From NCBI GenBank assembly GCA_018823125.1, contig JAHJIW010000015.1, positions 1-64,000 on the forward strand: 64,000 nucleotides of DNA, written 5' to 3'. Shown one piece after another: positions 42,584 to 50,674 of the stretch (the first letter of the stretch is position 1; every line of letters starts with the position of its first letter). The notes beneath the pieces are model-generated. The model did no database searches and was not told the DNA's origin. It saw only the letters and a program-made list of their open reading frames with translations. Source of the stretch: Candidatus Margulisiibacteriota bacterium. Its GTDB lineage: Bacteria; Margulisbacteria; WOR-1; JAHJIW01. A program made the translations under genes and the position numbers.

Positions 42584-43504
42584 TTATCGTTTACTCTTAA
42601 ACCAATCGAAGGTCAGCTTGAGACCTTCTTTAATATCAACTTCGGGTTTCCAACCCAAATCGCGGCGGGCTTTTTCGTAGCTTAATATACTGACCTGAAG
42701 TTCTCCTAAGCGGGCTGGTTTATAAATAGCATCTTTTTTAAAATTAGTGGCGTCTTTTAATACATTAAATAAAGTATTAACCGAAGAGCCGACTGCCGTA
42801 CCAATGTTATACACGTCGTTATCACCTTTGGTAAGTGCAATCACGTTAGCTTCGGCCACATCTCTTACGTAAACATAGTCCCTCAGCTGTTCTCCGTCTC
42901 CGTATATAAAGGGAGCGGCATTATCTAAAATCTTCCCGCAGAAAATCGCCACTACACCCGCTTCACCGTGAGGGTCTTGCCTTGGACCATAAACATTTCC
43001 ATAACGTAAAACGGTATATTTTAAGCCATAGTTTGCAGAGTAGGCACTTAAATACATTTCGGCCGCCCGTTTATCAATGGCGTAACCAGAAATTGGAACT
43101 AGTGGCATATCTTCATCCGCCGGATCCCCTTCGACCTCCCCGTAAAGAGCCCCACCGGTTGAAGAAAATATAATTTTTTCAACTTTATACTTAACGCATT
43201 GGTTTAAAAGGTTAATCATTCCTAAAATATTAATTTTTACGTCAAACGCCGGATCTTCAACCGATCTTCTAACATCAATTTGCGCCGCCAGATGGCTTAC
43301 AATTTGCGGTTTTTCTTTTTTGAATACTTCTTCAAGTTTAGGAGAGGTTACGTCCACTTTATAAAACTTAGCCTGCGGAGGAATATTTTCTTTTTTACCT
43401 GAAGATAGATCGTCCACAATTACTACTTCGTGGCCGTTAGCTAGATAAACATCAACTACGGTGGATCCAATAAAACCGGCGCCGCCGGTAACCAGAATTT
43501 TCAT
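42584..43504 (-). CDS. NAD-dependent sugar epimerase (UDP-glucose 4-epimerase-like)
   Basis: 306 residues of the extended short-chain dehydrogenase family. VTGGAGFIGSTVVDVY binds NAD; the catalytic pair is the Tyr-x3-Lys in SGYAIDKRAAE with Ser/Thr in SSTGGALYG. RYGNVYGPRQDP and GDGEQLRDYVYVRDVA are typical of GalE-like enzymes. Probable product UDP-galactose, though related sugars cannot be excluded. It is 3 bp after the GT4 gene, so both act in envelope glycan or glycolipid synthesis. Confidence 0.88.
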   Translation of the reverse strand: MKILVTGGAGFIGSTVVDVYLANGHEVVIVDDLSSGKKENIPPQAKFYKVDVTSPKLEEVFKKEKPQIVSHLAAQIDVRRSVEDPAFDVKINILGMINLLNQCVKYKVEKIIFSSTGGALYGEVEGDPADEDMPLVPISGYAIDKRAAEMYLSAYSANYGLKYTVLRYGNVYGPRQDPHGEAGVVAIFCGKILDNAAPFIYGDGEQLRDYVYVRDVAEANVIALTKGDNDVYNIGTAVGSSVNTLFNVLKDATNFKKDAIYKPARLGELQVSILSYEKARRDLGWKPEVDIKEGLKLTFDWFKSKR

Positions 43505-43507
43505 TAA

Positions 43508-44683
43508 TTATTTTTCTTTCTTCGCCAACGCCTCTTTATATAACTCAACTACCTGATCCGCAATTCCCTTCCAATCGTACTTGGTTTCAACTAATCTGCG
43601 GCCGGCTTTACCCATCTCAATTGCTTTTTGGGGATTACTAAGTAGTTCGTTAACTTTTTCGGCAATCGCCGCAGGATCTTGTTTGGGTACTAAGTAGCCG
43701 GTTTTTCCTTCATCCATGACTGCGTTTGGTCCTGGAATATCGGTTGCAACCACTGCCGTATTATTCACCATCGCCTCAAGCTGAACGATACCAAAAGCTT
43801 CTAAACGATTGATCGACGGGAAAACATATACTAATGATTTATAGAATAGTTCAACTAACTTCGCAAAATCTACCATGCCGTACATTTCAATTGAATTTCG
43901 AATGCCAAATTTATCAATCAAGCTATTAATAAAGGCTTTTTCTTCGCCGTCTCCACAAATTACTAGTTTGGTGTCCGGATGTTTGGCTAAAATCGCAGGC
44001 ATAGCCTTAACCATGTAGTCGCAACCCTTATTGCCCGCCATCCTGCCCAACCATAAAATTTGTTTTGGGTTTTTATCCTTTTCGGTTAAGCCTAACTTTT
44101 TTTGCATAGCATCAATGTGATCATGAAAAATGCCGATTGGAATATGCCGAATATTTTTCATATCTTTTAAAACCGGAGAAGTATCGGCATAAGTTTTTGT
44201 AGTATTGTAAATAACATCGGCGCATTTAAGTATTTGTCGTCCGTACTCTGCCCCCGCCCACTCAAATAGTTTCACAATAAATCCCGGGATCGGGACACCG
44301 TAATATTTTTCGGAAACAGTGATGTCACAATGGAAAGTTACCACTACTGGTTTTTTGCTTTTCCTAGCTTCCCTTAAAAATCCATAAGCCGGAACGTGAC
44401 AATGCACAATGTCATAATCATCCAGCATTTTTATATCAAATTTTTTCTTGGTAACCGGAAGATAATTAAACATATTAGTGGCCGGCAGGCGAATAACCTT
44501 AAATCCTTCCATTATTTCTTCGGCCAAAGCATTTTTTTCGGCGGGGAGATTAGAGGAAATTACTTCAACCGTGTGTCCGGCCCGCATTAAGGCAATCGAT
44601 AAATCTTTAACGTACTTCTCGGTGCCGCCGGTGTGGGGATAGAAATAAGGAACCACCATCGCAACTTTTAATTTGTCTGACAT
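43508..44683 (-). CDS. Glycosyltransferase family 4
   Basis: 391 residues with two Rossmann domains. The N-terminal acceptor region has PYFYPHTGGTEKYVKDLS; the donor region has ILWLGRMAGNKGCDYMV and the E-x7-E motif in EAFGIVQLEAM. GT4 enzymes retain the anomeric configuration. Acceptor unknown; neighbours suggest an envelope lipid or polysaccharide. It is cytoplasmic or peripheral to the membrane. Confidence 0.9.
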   Translation of the reverse strand: MSDKLKVAMVVPYFYPHTGGTEKYVKDLSIALMRAGHTVEVISSNLPAEKNALAEEIMEGFKVIRLPATNMFNYLPVTKKKFDIKMLDDYDIVHCHVPAYGFLREARKSKKPVVVTFHCDITVSEKYYGVPIPGFIVKLFEWAGAEYGRQILKCADVIYNTTKTYADTSPVLKDMKNIRHIPIGIFHDHIDAMQKKLGLTEKDKNPKQILWLGRMAGNKGCDYMVKAMPAILAKHPDTKLVICGDGEEKAFINSLIDKFGIRNSIEMYGMVDFAKLVELFYKSLVYVFPSINRLEAFGIVQLEAMVNNTAVVATDIPGPNAVMDEGKTGYLVPKQDPAAIAEKVNELLSNPQKAIEMGKAGRRLVETKYDWKGIADQVVELYKEALAKKEK

Positions 44684-44701
44684 AACTTAACTCCTTTTCC
44701 T

Positions 44702-45655
44702 TTATTTACTTAGGATATATTCTTTTAACAAAAGCATCCAATTTGAATATAAATTCATAAAAAAGTAACGATCTAGTCTAAACCAGAAGGATGGTAGCAT
44801 ATAGCCCCAGATCAAACAACCGGAACAACGGCTGCTCCTCCCCTGATATTGAAATGCATTTTTATACTCTTCACTATGAAAAATTTCTTTTAAATTGCAA
44901 TCAATCTTGATTTTTGTCTTTTGATTAAAATAACACGGCGCCACCACGTGAGAATCGGGAGTAATGGTGACGCACGCGCGCGCGGCTTTACAAACCGGCC
45001 AGTCCAAATTATTGCCGTAATTACTTAAAAGTTTAAGTGCGGCTAAATTTCCGGCAACGTGTTTTTTCTTAATGAAATATTTGACGTAATAGATTGATTC
45101 TTTAGTTAAACCTTCATGGGCCGGAGATTCATAGACCGGATTTAACCATACCAAAAGATTATGCTTGCGGGCAAAATCTTCCATTTCGGGTAAAAACCTG
45201 ACCGAATCCCGGGTGATCGTGTAGTTAATGATGGGTTTCTTTTTAAAACTCTTGGCAATTTTGATACTCTCTACTACCCGATCAAAAAGATCTTCGTCCC
45301 GGGAGCGGTTGTGTTGTTCTTTGTCCGGAAAATCCAGCGAAAAAAGTAAACGATCACACAATTTCGCAACTTTTTCTCCTTTTTCCGGGAAAAGCATACA
45401 ATTAGTAGTAACCGCAGTAAAAAGTTTAAGTTTTTTAGCGTAGGCTAAGATTTCGGGTAAATCATCACGCAGCAGCGGTTCGCCGCCGGTAATATCTAAG
45501 TAAAGTACCCCCAAAGATTTCAATCCGCGCAGATTATCACGTACTTGTTCGAGGCTGCTTTCTTCTGCCGGAGAATTTTCCTGCCAGTGAGGACAAAACT
45601 CACAGGAATCATTGCACTTAAGCGTTACATAATAATTACAAACCAAAGGTCGCAT
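44702..45655 (-). CDS. Radical SAM protein with SPASM-like C-terminus
   Basis: 317 residues. Radical SAM cluster C13-x3-C17-x2-C20 (LKCNDSCEFCPHW), with LDITGGEPLLRDDL typical of the fold. The C-terminal part has cysteines in VCKAARACVTITPDSHVVAPC and SRCSGC, which suggests a SPASM or twitch auxiliary cluster. HpnH-like lipid enzymes and peptide-modifying enzymes share this layout; position between recO and glycosyltransferases suggests an envelope role, but substrate is unknown. Confidence 0.8.
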   Translation of the reverse strand: MRPLVCNYYVTLKCNDSCEFCPHWQENSPAEESSLEQVRDNLRGLKSLGVLYLDITGGEPLLRDDLPEILAYAKKLKLFTAVTTNCMLFPEKGEKVAKLCDRLLFSLDFPDKEQHNRSRDEDLFDRVVESIKIAKSFKKKPIINYTITRDSVRFLPEMEDFARKHNLLVWLNPVYESPAHEGLTKESIYYVKYFIKKKHVAGNLAALKLLSNYGNNLDWPVCKAARACVTITPDSHVVAPCYFNQKTKIKIDCNLKEIFHSEEYKNAFQYQGRSSRCSGCLIWGYMLPSFWFRLDRYFFMNLYSNWMLLLKEYILSK

Positions 45656-45662
45656 GTTTTAA

Positions 45663-46406
45663 TTATATCCCAAATCGCTTCCACTCAGAAATATCTTTTC
45701 CTAAATGTTCACTAATATACGCCACAAAAATTTCACTTAACTGGGAAAGGTCACCGTGCTGCTTATAATTATTGCGCAGCGTTTCAAAATCCTGATCCCT
45801 AATCTTTTGTGACAATACCAAAAGAGGAAAAGAAACCAAACGCGGCGTGTAAACACTGAAACTGCATTTTTCGCATACGATCCCTCCCGCGGCATCGCTA
45901 AAGCGGATATTTTGGGGTGCCTTTTTTACCTTGCGTCCGCAATGCGAACAGCGGTCTAAGATGGGAGTAAACCCTTCGACTGCCGCAAATTTAATTTCAA
46001 AAACGGTCGCTACAAATTGCGGATCAACCCCGGCTTGAAAAAGCTTTAAGCAACCCAGCAATACCTCAAATAAAGAGCGATTGACCGCGGCCTCTTCTAA
46101 AAACGAATTAACTACTCTGGCCAGGTATGCCGCAACCATAAAAGCGGAGGGGTTATCTCTCACCTTCTGGAAGGTTTCGATCGTTTCAGCCTGACTAAGA
46201 ATATCAAGACTTTTACCTTTAGCGATCAATAAGTGGTTATAAGCAAAAATTTCGCATCTTCCCCCAAATTTTGAGGAAGGGCGCCGGGCCCCCTTGGCAA
46301 TTACACTGAGCTTGCCTTTTTCCTTTGAAAAAACAGTCAACAGCTTATCCTGTTCCGCAAAAGGAGTGGTTTTTAAATTAATGGCTTCAACTTTAAAAAG
46401 CGACAT
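45663..46406 (-). CDS. recO: DNA repair protein RecO
   Basis: 247 residues. N-terminal OB fold (EAINLKTTPFAEQDKLLTVFS, KLSVIAKGARRPSSKFGG) and a helical C-terminal domain with a zinc site, CSHCGRK and CEKC. RecO loads RecA on SSB-coated DNA with RecR. I chose the ATG at 46406 because a TAGAAT -10 overlaps the GTG at 46427. It heads the minus-strand envelope gene run. Confidence 0.9.
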   Translation of the reverse strand: MSLFKVEAINLKTTPFAEQDKLLTVFSKEKGKLSVIAKGARRPSSKFGGRCEIFAYNHLLIAKGKSLDILSQAETIETFQKVRDNPSAFMVAAYLARVVNSFLEEAAVNRSLFEVLLGCLKLFQAGVDPQFVATVFEIKFAAVEGFTPILDRCSHCGRKVKKAPQNIRFSDAAGGIVCEKCSFSVYTPRLVSFPLLVLSQKIRDQDFETLRNNYKQHGDLSQLSEIFVAYISEHLGKDISEWKRFGI

Positions 46407-46417
46407 AACTGGATTTA

Positions 46418-46468
46418 ATTCTAACACGGCCTAAACCAGTTGCAACCAACCTGATCTTTACTTATAAT
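46418..46468. promoter_or_regulatory. Divergent promoters sharing a palindromic -35 hexamer
   Basis: TTGCAA (46440-46445) reads the same on both strands. Rightward: 17-bp spacer, TATAAT (46463-46468), for the gene at 46499. Leftward: 16-bp spacer, TAGAAT (46423-46418), for recO, whose ATG is 11 nt further on. The two polymerases could not bind at once. Confidence 0.65.
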
Positions 46469-46498
46469 TCATTTAATCGGAAAGTTAGGAGAAGTTTG

Positions 46499-46855
46499 AT
46501 GTCCAAAACAAAACTCGCGGTCCTCCCAATGTGCCTCACGCTCTGCATGCTACTTTTTACTGCCGCACCTGCACTTGCCGGAGATTTAAGTTATGCTTTT
46601 GCTTTTCCCAATCCTTTTGCAATTGGAGCCGGGCAGACTACGCTTACTTTTAATAATTTAGCGGCCACTTGCACCATTCGCATTTACTCTGCTTCCGGTG
46701 ATCCGATAACCATTATTCAAGAAACCGACGGCGATGGTCAAGCTACCTGGAACGGCACCAATACCGCCGGCGAAAATACGATGAGCGGCTTATACCTTTA
46801 TTTAATCGAAAGTGCTACCGACAAAAAGTTTGGTAAATTTATTATTGTCAGGTAA
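46499..46855 (+). CDS. Secreted FlgD-Ig/T9SS-sorting-like domain protein
   Basis: 118 residues. A signal peptide (~1-28, ending APALAG) is followed by one Ig-like domain with the motifs FAFPNPFAIG, TIRIYSASGD and GLYLYLIES and a C-terminal FGKFIIVR. This pattern is that of FlgD Ig-like and type IX secretion C-terminal domains, normally at the end of larger proteins; here it stands alone. AGGAG precedes the ATG. It lies 2 bp before the TPR/AAA gene, so the two may work together. Function unknown. Confidence 0.7.
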   Translation: MSKTKLAVLPMCLTLCMLLFTAAPALAGDLSYAFAFPNPFAIGAGQTTLTFNNLAATCTIRIYSASGDPITIIQETDGDGQATWNGTNTAGENTMSGLYLYLIESATDKKFGKFIIVR

Positions 46856-46857
46856 AT

Positions 46858-48288
46858 ATGAAATTAAAAAACAAGGCTCTCTTAATCATATTATTAATTT
46901 GCCTGCTGAGTAGTTTTGCCTTTGCCCTGACCGCCAACGAATATTTTGACCGCGCCACTACTAAACATCTGCAAGGCGATACCGAAGGCGCCATTCAGGA
47001 TCTAAATAAATGCTTGGAACTTGATCCCGCCCACCGCGGCGCTAAATCCCTGCTCCCTACCATCCAAAACCTCAGTGAGTCTGAAAAAAATACTAACGTA
47101 AACTCCCCTACCTTCTGGCTGCAGCAAGGGCTAAAATTATACGATGAAGGAAAATACGAGGAAGCCATGGCCCAGCTTAACCGTGTATTAGAAGTATTTC
47201 CAACCCATGCTAAAGCCACCCGCTATAAAATATTATCCGAAGAAAAAATTAACAATCTGGCGGAAACCGATCAACGACAAAAATCCCGATCCTTAGCCCA
47301 AAGACGACAACAAATCATCAGAATTGCCACGATTACAGTTTTGATCTGTGCTGCAGCTACCGTACTGCTAGGTTTTATTCTCCTGCTGATCTGGTTGATT
47401 CGAAAAATCAAAATTCCTCGCTTGCGCATCAAATTCAAGAAAAAAAGACTGTGCCCGGTCTGCAAAGCCAAAAATCTGGCCGAAGCCGAATATTGTTCTT
47501 TCTGCGGGGCAAAAATAAAAGCCTGGAAAGATATTCCAGCACAACAGCATGCTTGGCATAAACAGCAAGGGTGGCACAAAAATCCGTTTACTTTAAATTC
47601 GATCCCCGAATTATTTATCGGCCATACCGAACAGGTAAAAACCATCATCGAAAAACTGCATTCTAAAAGCGGGCATATTTTAGTACTGGGACCGCTCGGC
47701 ATCGGCAAAACTACCCTGCTTAAGTGGCTCGAAATTTATTTCAGTGGAGAACTCAACGCCATCTACATATCACGTCCCCCTAAAGTATTTGAAGACTTAT
47801 TGAAACTGATTGCCGAAGAATTGGGAATTAATACCAAAAAGAAAGATCTCACCGTTTACAACATCGGCGAATATATCGCCCAAACTAAAAAAGGATTAGT
47901 GCTTTTGCTGGATGAAGCGCACGAATTTGAACCCGATATTGAACGCCCGCTCCGAACTTTAGGAGATTTAGATGATATTAATTTTGTCATTGCCGGACTG
48001 CCGGAAACGGCCGAAAAGTTTAAAAAAGAGTTCCCCCCTATTTACGACCGTCTGGTTGCTGAAGAAACGCTGAAACCATTATCGCTGGACGAAACCATCG
48101 AACTGATTAAAAGACGCATTAAAGATGCGGGTGGACACGGAGTAATTCCATTTACCCAAAAAGCCGTGGAAAAAATCTATTCACTTTCAAAGGGCATGCC
48201 CCGCGCCGTAATCAAAACCTGCGATTGGGCCGTAGCTCAAGCGATCCGCGAAGAACACGACAAGATTGACGCCCAGATAATCGGATAA
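46858..48288 (+). CDS. Membrane-anchored TPR - zinc ribbon - AAA (ExeA-like) protein
   Basis: 476 residues. Signal peptide or anchor (~1-24), TPR-like repeats outside the membrane (~28-65 and ~88-120), a membrane helix (~155-182), a basic stretch, a zinc ribbon (CPVCKAKNLAEAEYCSFCG, ~199-217), then an ExeA-type ATPase with HKNPFTL, Walker A GPLGIGKTT and Walker B LLLDEAHE. ExeA/GspA ATPases help build secretin complexes through the wall. The order of domains on both sides of the membrane suggests a sensor or envelope assembly machine. The sigma-54 activator lies downstream. Confidence 0.75.
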   Translation: MKLKNKALLIILLICLLSSFAFALTANEYFDRATTKHLQGDTEGAIQDLNKCLELDPAHRGAKSLLPTIQNLSESEKNTNVNSPTFWLQQGLKLYDEGKYEEAMAQLNRVLEVFPTHAKATRYKILSEEKINNLAETDQRQKSRSLAQRRQQIIRIATITVLICAAATVLLGFILLLIWLIRKIKIPRLRIKFKKKRLCPVCKAKNLAEAEYCSFCGAKIKAWKDIPAQQHAWHKQQGWHKNPFTLNSIPELFIGHTEQVKTIIEKLHSKSGHILVLGPLGIGKTTLLKWLEIYFSGELNAIYISRPPKVFEDLLKLIAEELGINTKKKDLTVYNIGEYIAQTKKGLVLLLDEAHEFEPDIERPLRTLGDLDDINFVIAGLPETAEKFKKEFPPIYDRLVAEETLKPLSLDETIELIKRRIKDAGGHGVIPFTQKAVEKIYSLSKGMPRAVIKTCDWAVAQAIREEHDKIDAQIIG

Positions 48289-48303
48289 CCTTCCCGACAT
48301 GCT

Positions 48304-48343
48304 CACTGCAGTGATTTATGTGCATGGGGTGTCGAAAATCACT
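48304..48343. promoter_or_regulatory. Inverted repeat, possible activator-binding site
   Basis: CACTGCAGTG (48304-48313) is a perfect palindrome, and AGTGATTT (48310-48317) pairs with AAATCACT (48336-48343). It lies 45-85 bp before the sigma-54 promoter, a usual place for an enhancer bound by an NtrC-type protein. It could instead be part of the 3' end of the AAA gene transcript. Confidence 0.4.
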
Positions 48344-48386
48344 ACACCTTCCCTCTGATTTGAGCTAGAATAACGCCATCCTCCAT

Positions 48387-48402
48387 TGGCAAAAAAGTTG
48401 CT
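48387..48402 (+). promoter_or_regulatory. Sigma-54 (-24/-12) promoter
   Basis: TTGGCAAAAAAGTTGCT (from 48386) has GG (48388-48389) and GC (48400-48401) exactly 10 bp apart, matching TGGCAC-N5-TTGCT. The expected start near 48413 leaves a short leader with GAGGTGA before the ATG at 48427. Confidence 0.75.
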
Positions 48403-48426
48403 GATAGTAGGTCGAGGTGACATTAC

Positions 48427-49761
48427 ATGAAGCCAACCATTATAGCGATTGACGACGAAAAAGATCTGTTGAAAACATATCAGCTAGTTCTAAAAAAGAA
48501 ATTTAATGTATTAATAGCCGATTCCGGAGAAGCGGGCCTTGAAATCATCAAAAAACAAAACCCCGAAACGGTTTTACTGGATATCCGCATGCCGGATTGG
48601 AACGGCGTCAAAACTCTAAAAGAAATCAAAAAATATGATAAAGATCTAGACGTGATCATGGTCACTGCCTCACAAGAGCTAAAAACCGCTATCGATTCGA
48701 TGAAACAAGGCGCTTACGACTTTATCGTTAAACCTTTTGATGTTGAGGAATTAATCAAAGTCATCACCAACGCCATCGAAAAAAGAAGATTAATGAAAGA
48801 AAATTTATACCTGAAAGACAGCCTGCTCGAATCCAATAAATACCAAGAAATGATCGGCCATTCCAATGCAATTTCTAACATTATCCAAACCATTGAAACT
48901 ATCGCCCCGGCAAAAAGCACCATCCTGATTACCGGCGAATCGGGCACCGGCAAAGAATTAATCGCCCGCGCGATTCATAACGCCAGCCCCCGCGAAAAAA
49001 ATCCATACGTGGTAGTAAACTGCGCGGCCATCCCAGAAAAACTATGTGAATCCACCCTTTTTGGCCACGAAGCCGGATCATTCACCGGCGCCGACACTAA
49101 AAAACTAGGTAAATTTGAAATTGCGGATACCGGAACAATTTTTCTGGATGAAATCGGCTGCCTCCCCTACTCGATGCAGTCAAAACTACTAAGAATTTTA
49201 CAGGAATCAGTTGTAGAACGCGTCGGCGGAAGCAACTCTTTACAGGTTGATATCCGCATCATTGCGGCCACCAATACCGACCTTTCGGAACAGGTAAAAA
49301 ACGGTAAATTCAGAGAAGACCTTTTCTTCAGATTAAACGTTATTCCCATTCATGTTTCACCCCTGCGTTACCGAAAAGATGACATCCCTCTCCTGGCCCA
49401 ACATTTTATTCAAAAATTTAATACGGAACTAAACAAAAAGGTAAAAGGCTTTGCTAAAGATGCCCAAACCAAGCTATTAAAATATGATTGGCCAGGCAAC
49501 GTAAGAGAACTGCAAAACATTATCGAGCGCGCGGTGGTATTAACTAAAAATGATTTAATCACAGCCGCTGAAATCCACTTATCCTTAACCGATACCATTG
49601 AAGACCTTTCCACTTTTAGCTTAGCCCGCACTTCTTTTGAAAAAGAATTAATTAAAAATACTTTAAGTAAAACTAAAGGCAATCAAACTCAAGCCGCCAG
49701 ACTTTTAGGAATCCATCGCACTACGTTGATCTCAAAAATGAAGGTACTGGGGATAAAATAG
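48427..49761 (+). CDS. Sigma-54-dependent response regulator (NtrC family)
   Basis: 444 residues. Receiver (1-~120; IDDE, phospho-Asp in LLDIRMPDWNG, Lys in IVKPFD), AAA+ domain (~140-375; Walker A GESGTGKELIAR, sigma-54 contact loop ESTLFGHEAGSFTGAD, Walker B GTIFLDEIG, Arg finger region FREDLFFRLNV) and a C-terminal Fis-type HTH (NQTQAARLLGIHRTTLISKM). The loop is GSFTGA in place of GAFTGA. With a sigma-54 promoter before it, it probably activates itself. The kinase is not in the window. Confidence 0.94.
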   Translation: MKPTIIAIDDEKDLLKTYQLVLKKKFNVLIADSGEAGLEIIKKQNPETVLLDIRMPDWNGVKTLKEIKKYDKDLDVIMVTASQELKTAIDSMKQGAYDFIVKPFDVEELIKVITNAIEKRRLMKENLYLKDSLLESNKYQEMIGHSNAISNIIQTIETIAPAKSTILITGESGTGKELIARAIHNASPREKNPYVVVNCAAIPEKLCESTLFGHEAGSFTGADTKKLGKFEIADTGTIFLDEIGCLPYSMQSKLLRILQESVVERVGGSNSLQVDIRIIAATNTDLSEQVKNGKFREDLFFRLNVIPIHVSPLRYRKDDIPLLAQHFIQKFNTELNKKVKGFAKDAQTKLLKYDWPGNVRELQNIIERAVVLTKNDLITAAEIHLSLTDTIEDLSTFSLARTSFEKELIKNTLSKTKGNQTQAARLLGIHRTTLISKMKVLGIK

Positions 49762-49767
49762 CTCGGG

Positions 49768-50595
49768 TTATTCCTTAATATGCAGTCGGTGCACAATTTC
49801 ATCAATCATTTTATTAGCCGCGGTTTCGCCTTCTTGAATCAGGTGTTTAGCCTTATGCAGATCGAGATGCCACATATCCTCATCAAATTCGGGCTGAATT
49901 AAAACATCCGCAGTCTGCCGGCCTTCTTCACTCACTTTTTTCAGTAAAAGATCTACCGTCCTTCCCACTACCTGCAGAACGTTTTTCGGATCTTCCACCA
50001 TCTCAAAATCGGGGACCGCATCCACCGCAATCACAAAATTAGCCCCCATCTCACGCACCACCGAAGTCGGAACATTATTTACAATCCCCCCGTCTACCAA
50101 TAACTTACCCCGGTGTGCCAAGGGAACAAAAGCTCCGGGGAAAGTAGTGCTGGCCTGAACCGCCGTTGCCACTAATCCATCATCAAAAATAAATGGTTTT
50201 CCACTTTTTAAATCGGTGGTAACGATACGCAGCGGAATTTTTAAGTCGCTAAAAAACTTATCTTTGCCGATACGGTTTTCGACAAAGCGAAAGAAGCCTT
50301 TTCCCGAAAAAGTACCATGGGCATGCAGGGTTAACTGTAATAACTTACCCCAACCGGTGTTGGCGGCAAGCCGCTCCATCTCCTCAACCGAAATACCAGC
50401 CGCGTATACCGCTCCAATTAAGGCCCCCATCGAGGTTCCCGCAATAAAATCGATGGGCACTTTATGTTTTTCTAAAACCTTGATGACCCCAATGTGGCAT
50501 AACCCGCGCGCCGCTCCCCCGCCCAAAGCCAGCCCCACTTTTTTCTTATGAAGAATAAGAGCAACCTTGGGTTTTAAGAAATCAAAAAATTTCAT
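49768..50595 (-). CDS. Patatin-like phospholipase (RssA/NTE family)
   Basis: 275 residues. Oxyanion hole GGGAARGLCHIG, nucleophile Ser in GTSMG, and catalytic Asp in DGGIVNNVP: the complete Ser-Asp dyad. Members hydrolyse acyl esters of phospholipids. No signal peptide is seen; the short basic N-terminus (FLKPKVALILHKKKVG) suggests cytoplasmic. An extended -10 lies 9 nt before the ATG. It ends 6 bp from the convergent sigma-54 activator gene. Confidence 0.9.
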   Translation of the reverse strand: MKFFDFLKPKVALILHKKKVGLALGGGAARGLCHIGVIKVLEKHKVPIDFIAGTSMGALIGAVYAAGISVEEMERLAANTGWGKLLQLTLHAHGTFSGKGFFRFVENRIGKDKFFSDLKIPLRIVTTDLKSGKPFIFDDGLVATAVQASTTFPGAFVPLAHRGKLLVDGGIVNNVPTSVVREMGANFVIAVDAVPDFEMVEDPKNVLQVVGRTVDLLLKKVSEEGRQTADVLIQPEFDEDMWHLDLHKAKHLIQEGETAANKMIDEIVHRLHIKE

Positions 50596-50604
50596 TATGG
50601 ACGA

Positions 50605-50651
50605 ATCATAACACAGTTTCGCTTTACACTAAAGTACCAGTTTGCTAGAAT
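50605..50651. promoter_or_regulatory. Divergent promoters: patatin and EF-G-like gene
   Basis: Minus strand: TGTTATGAT (extended -10, core 50610-50605) ends 9 nt before the patatin ATG. Plus strand: TTTACA (50623-50628), 17-bp spacer, TAGAAT (50646-50651), for the EF-G-like gene. Confidence 0.65.
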
Positions 50652-50674
50652 ATTTAATACTTGGAGGCCGCATT

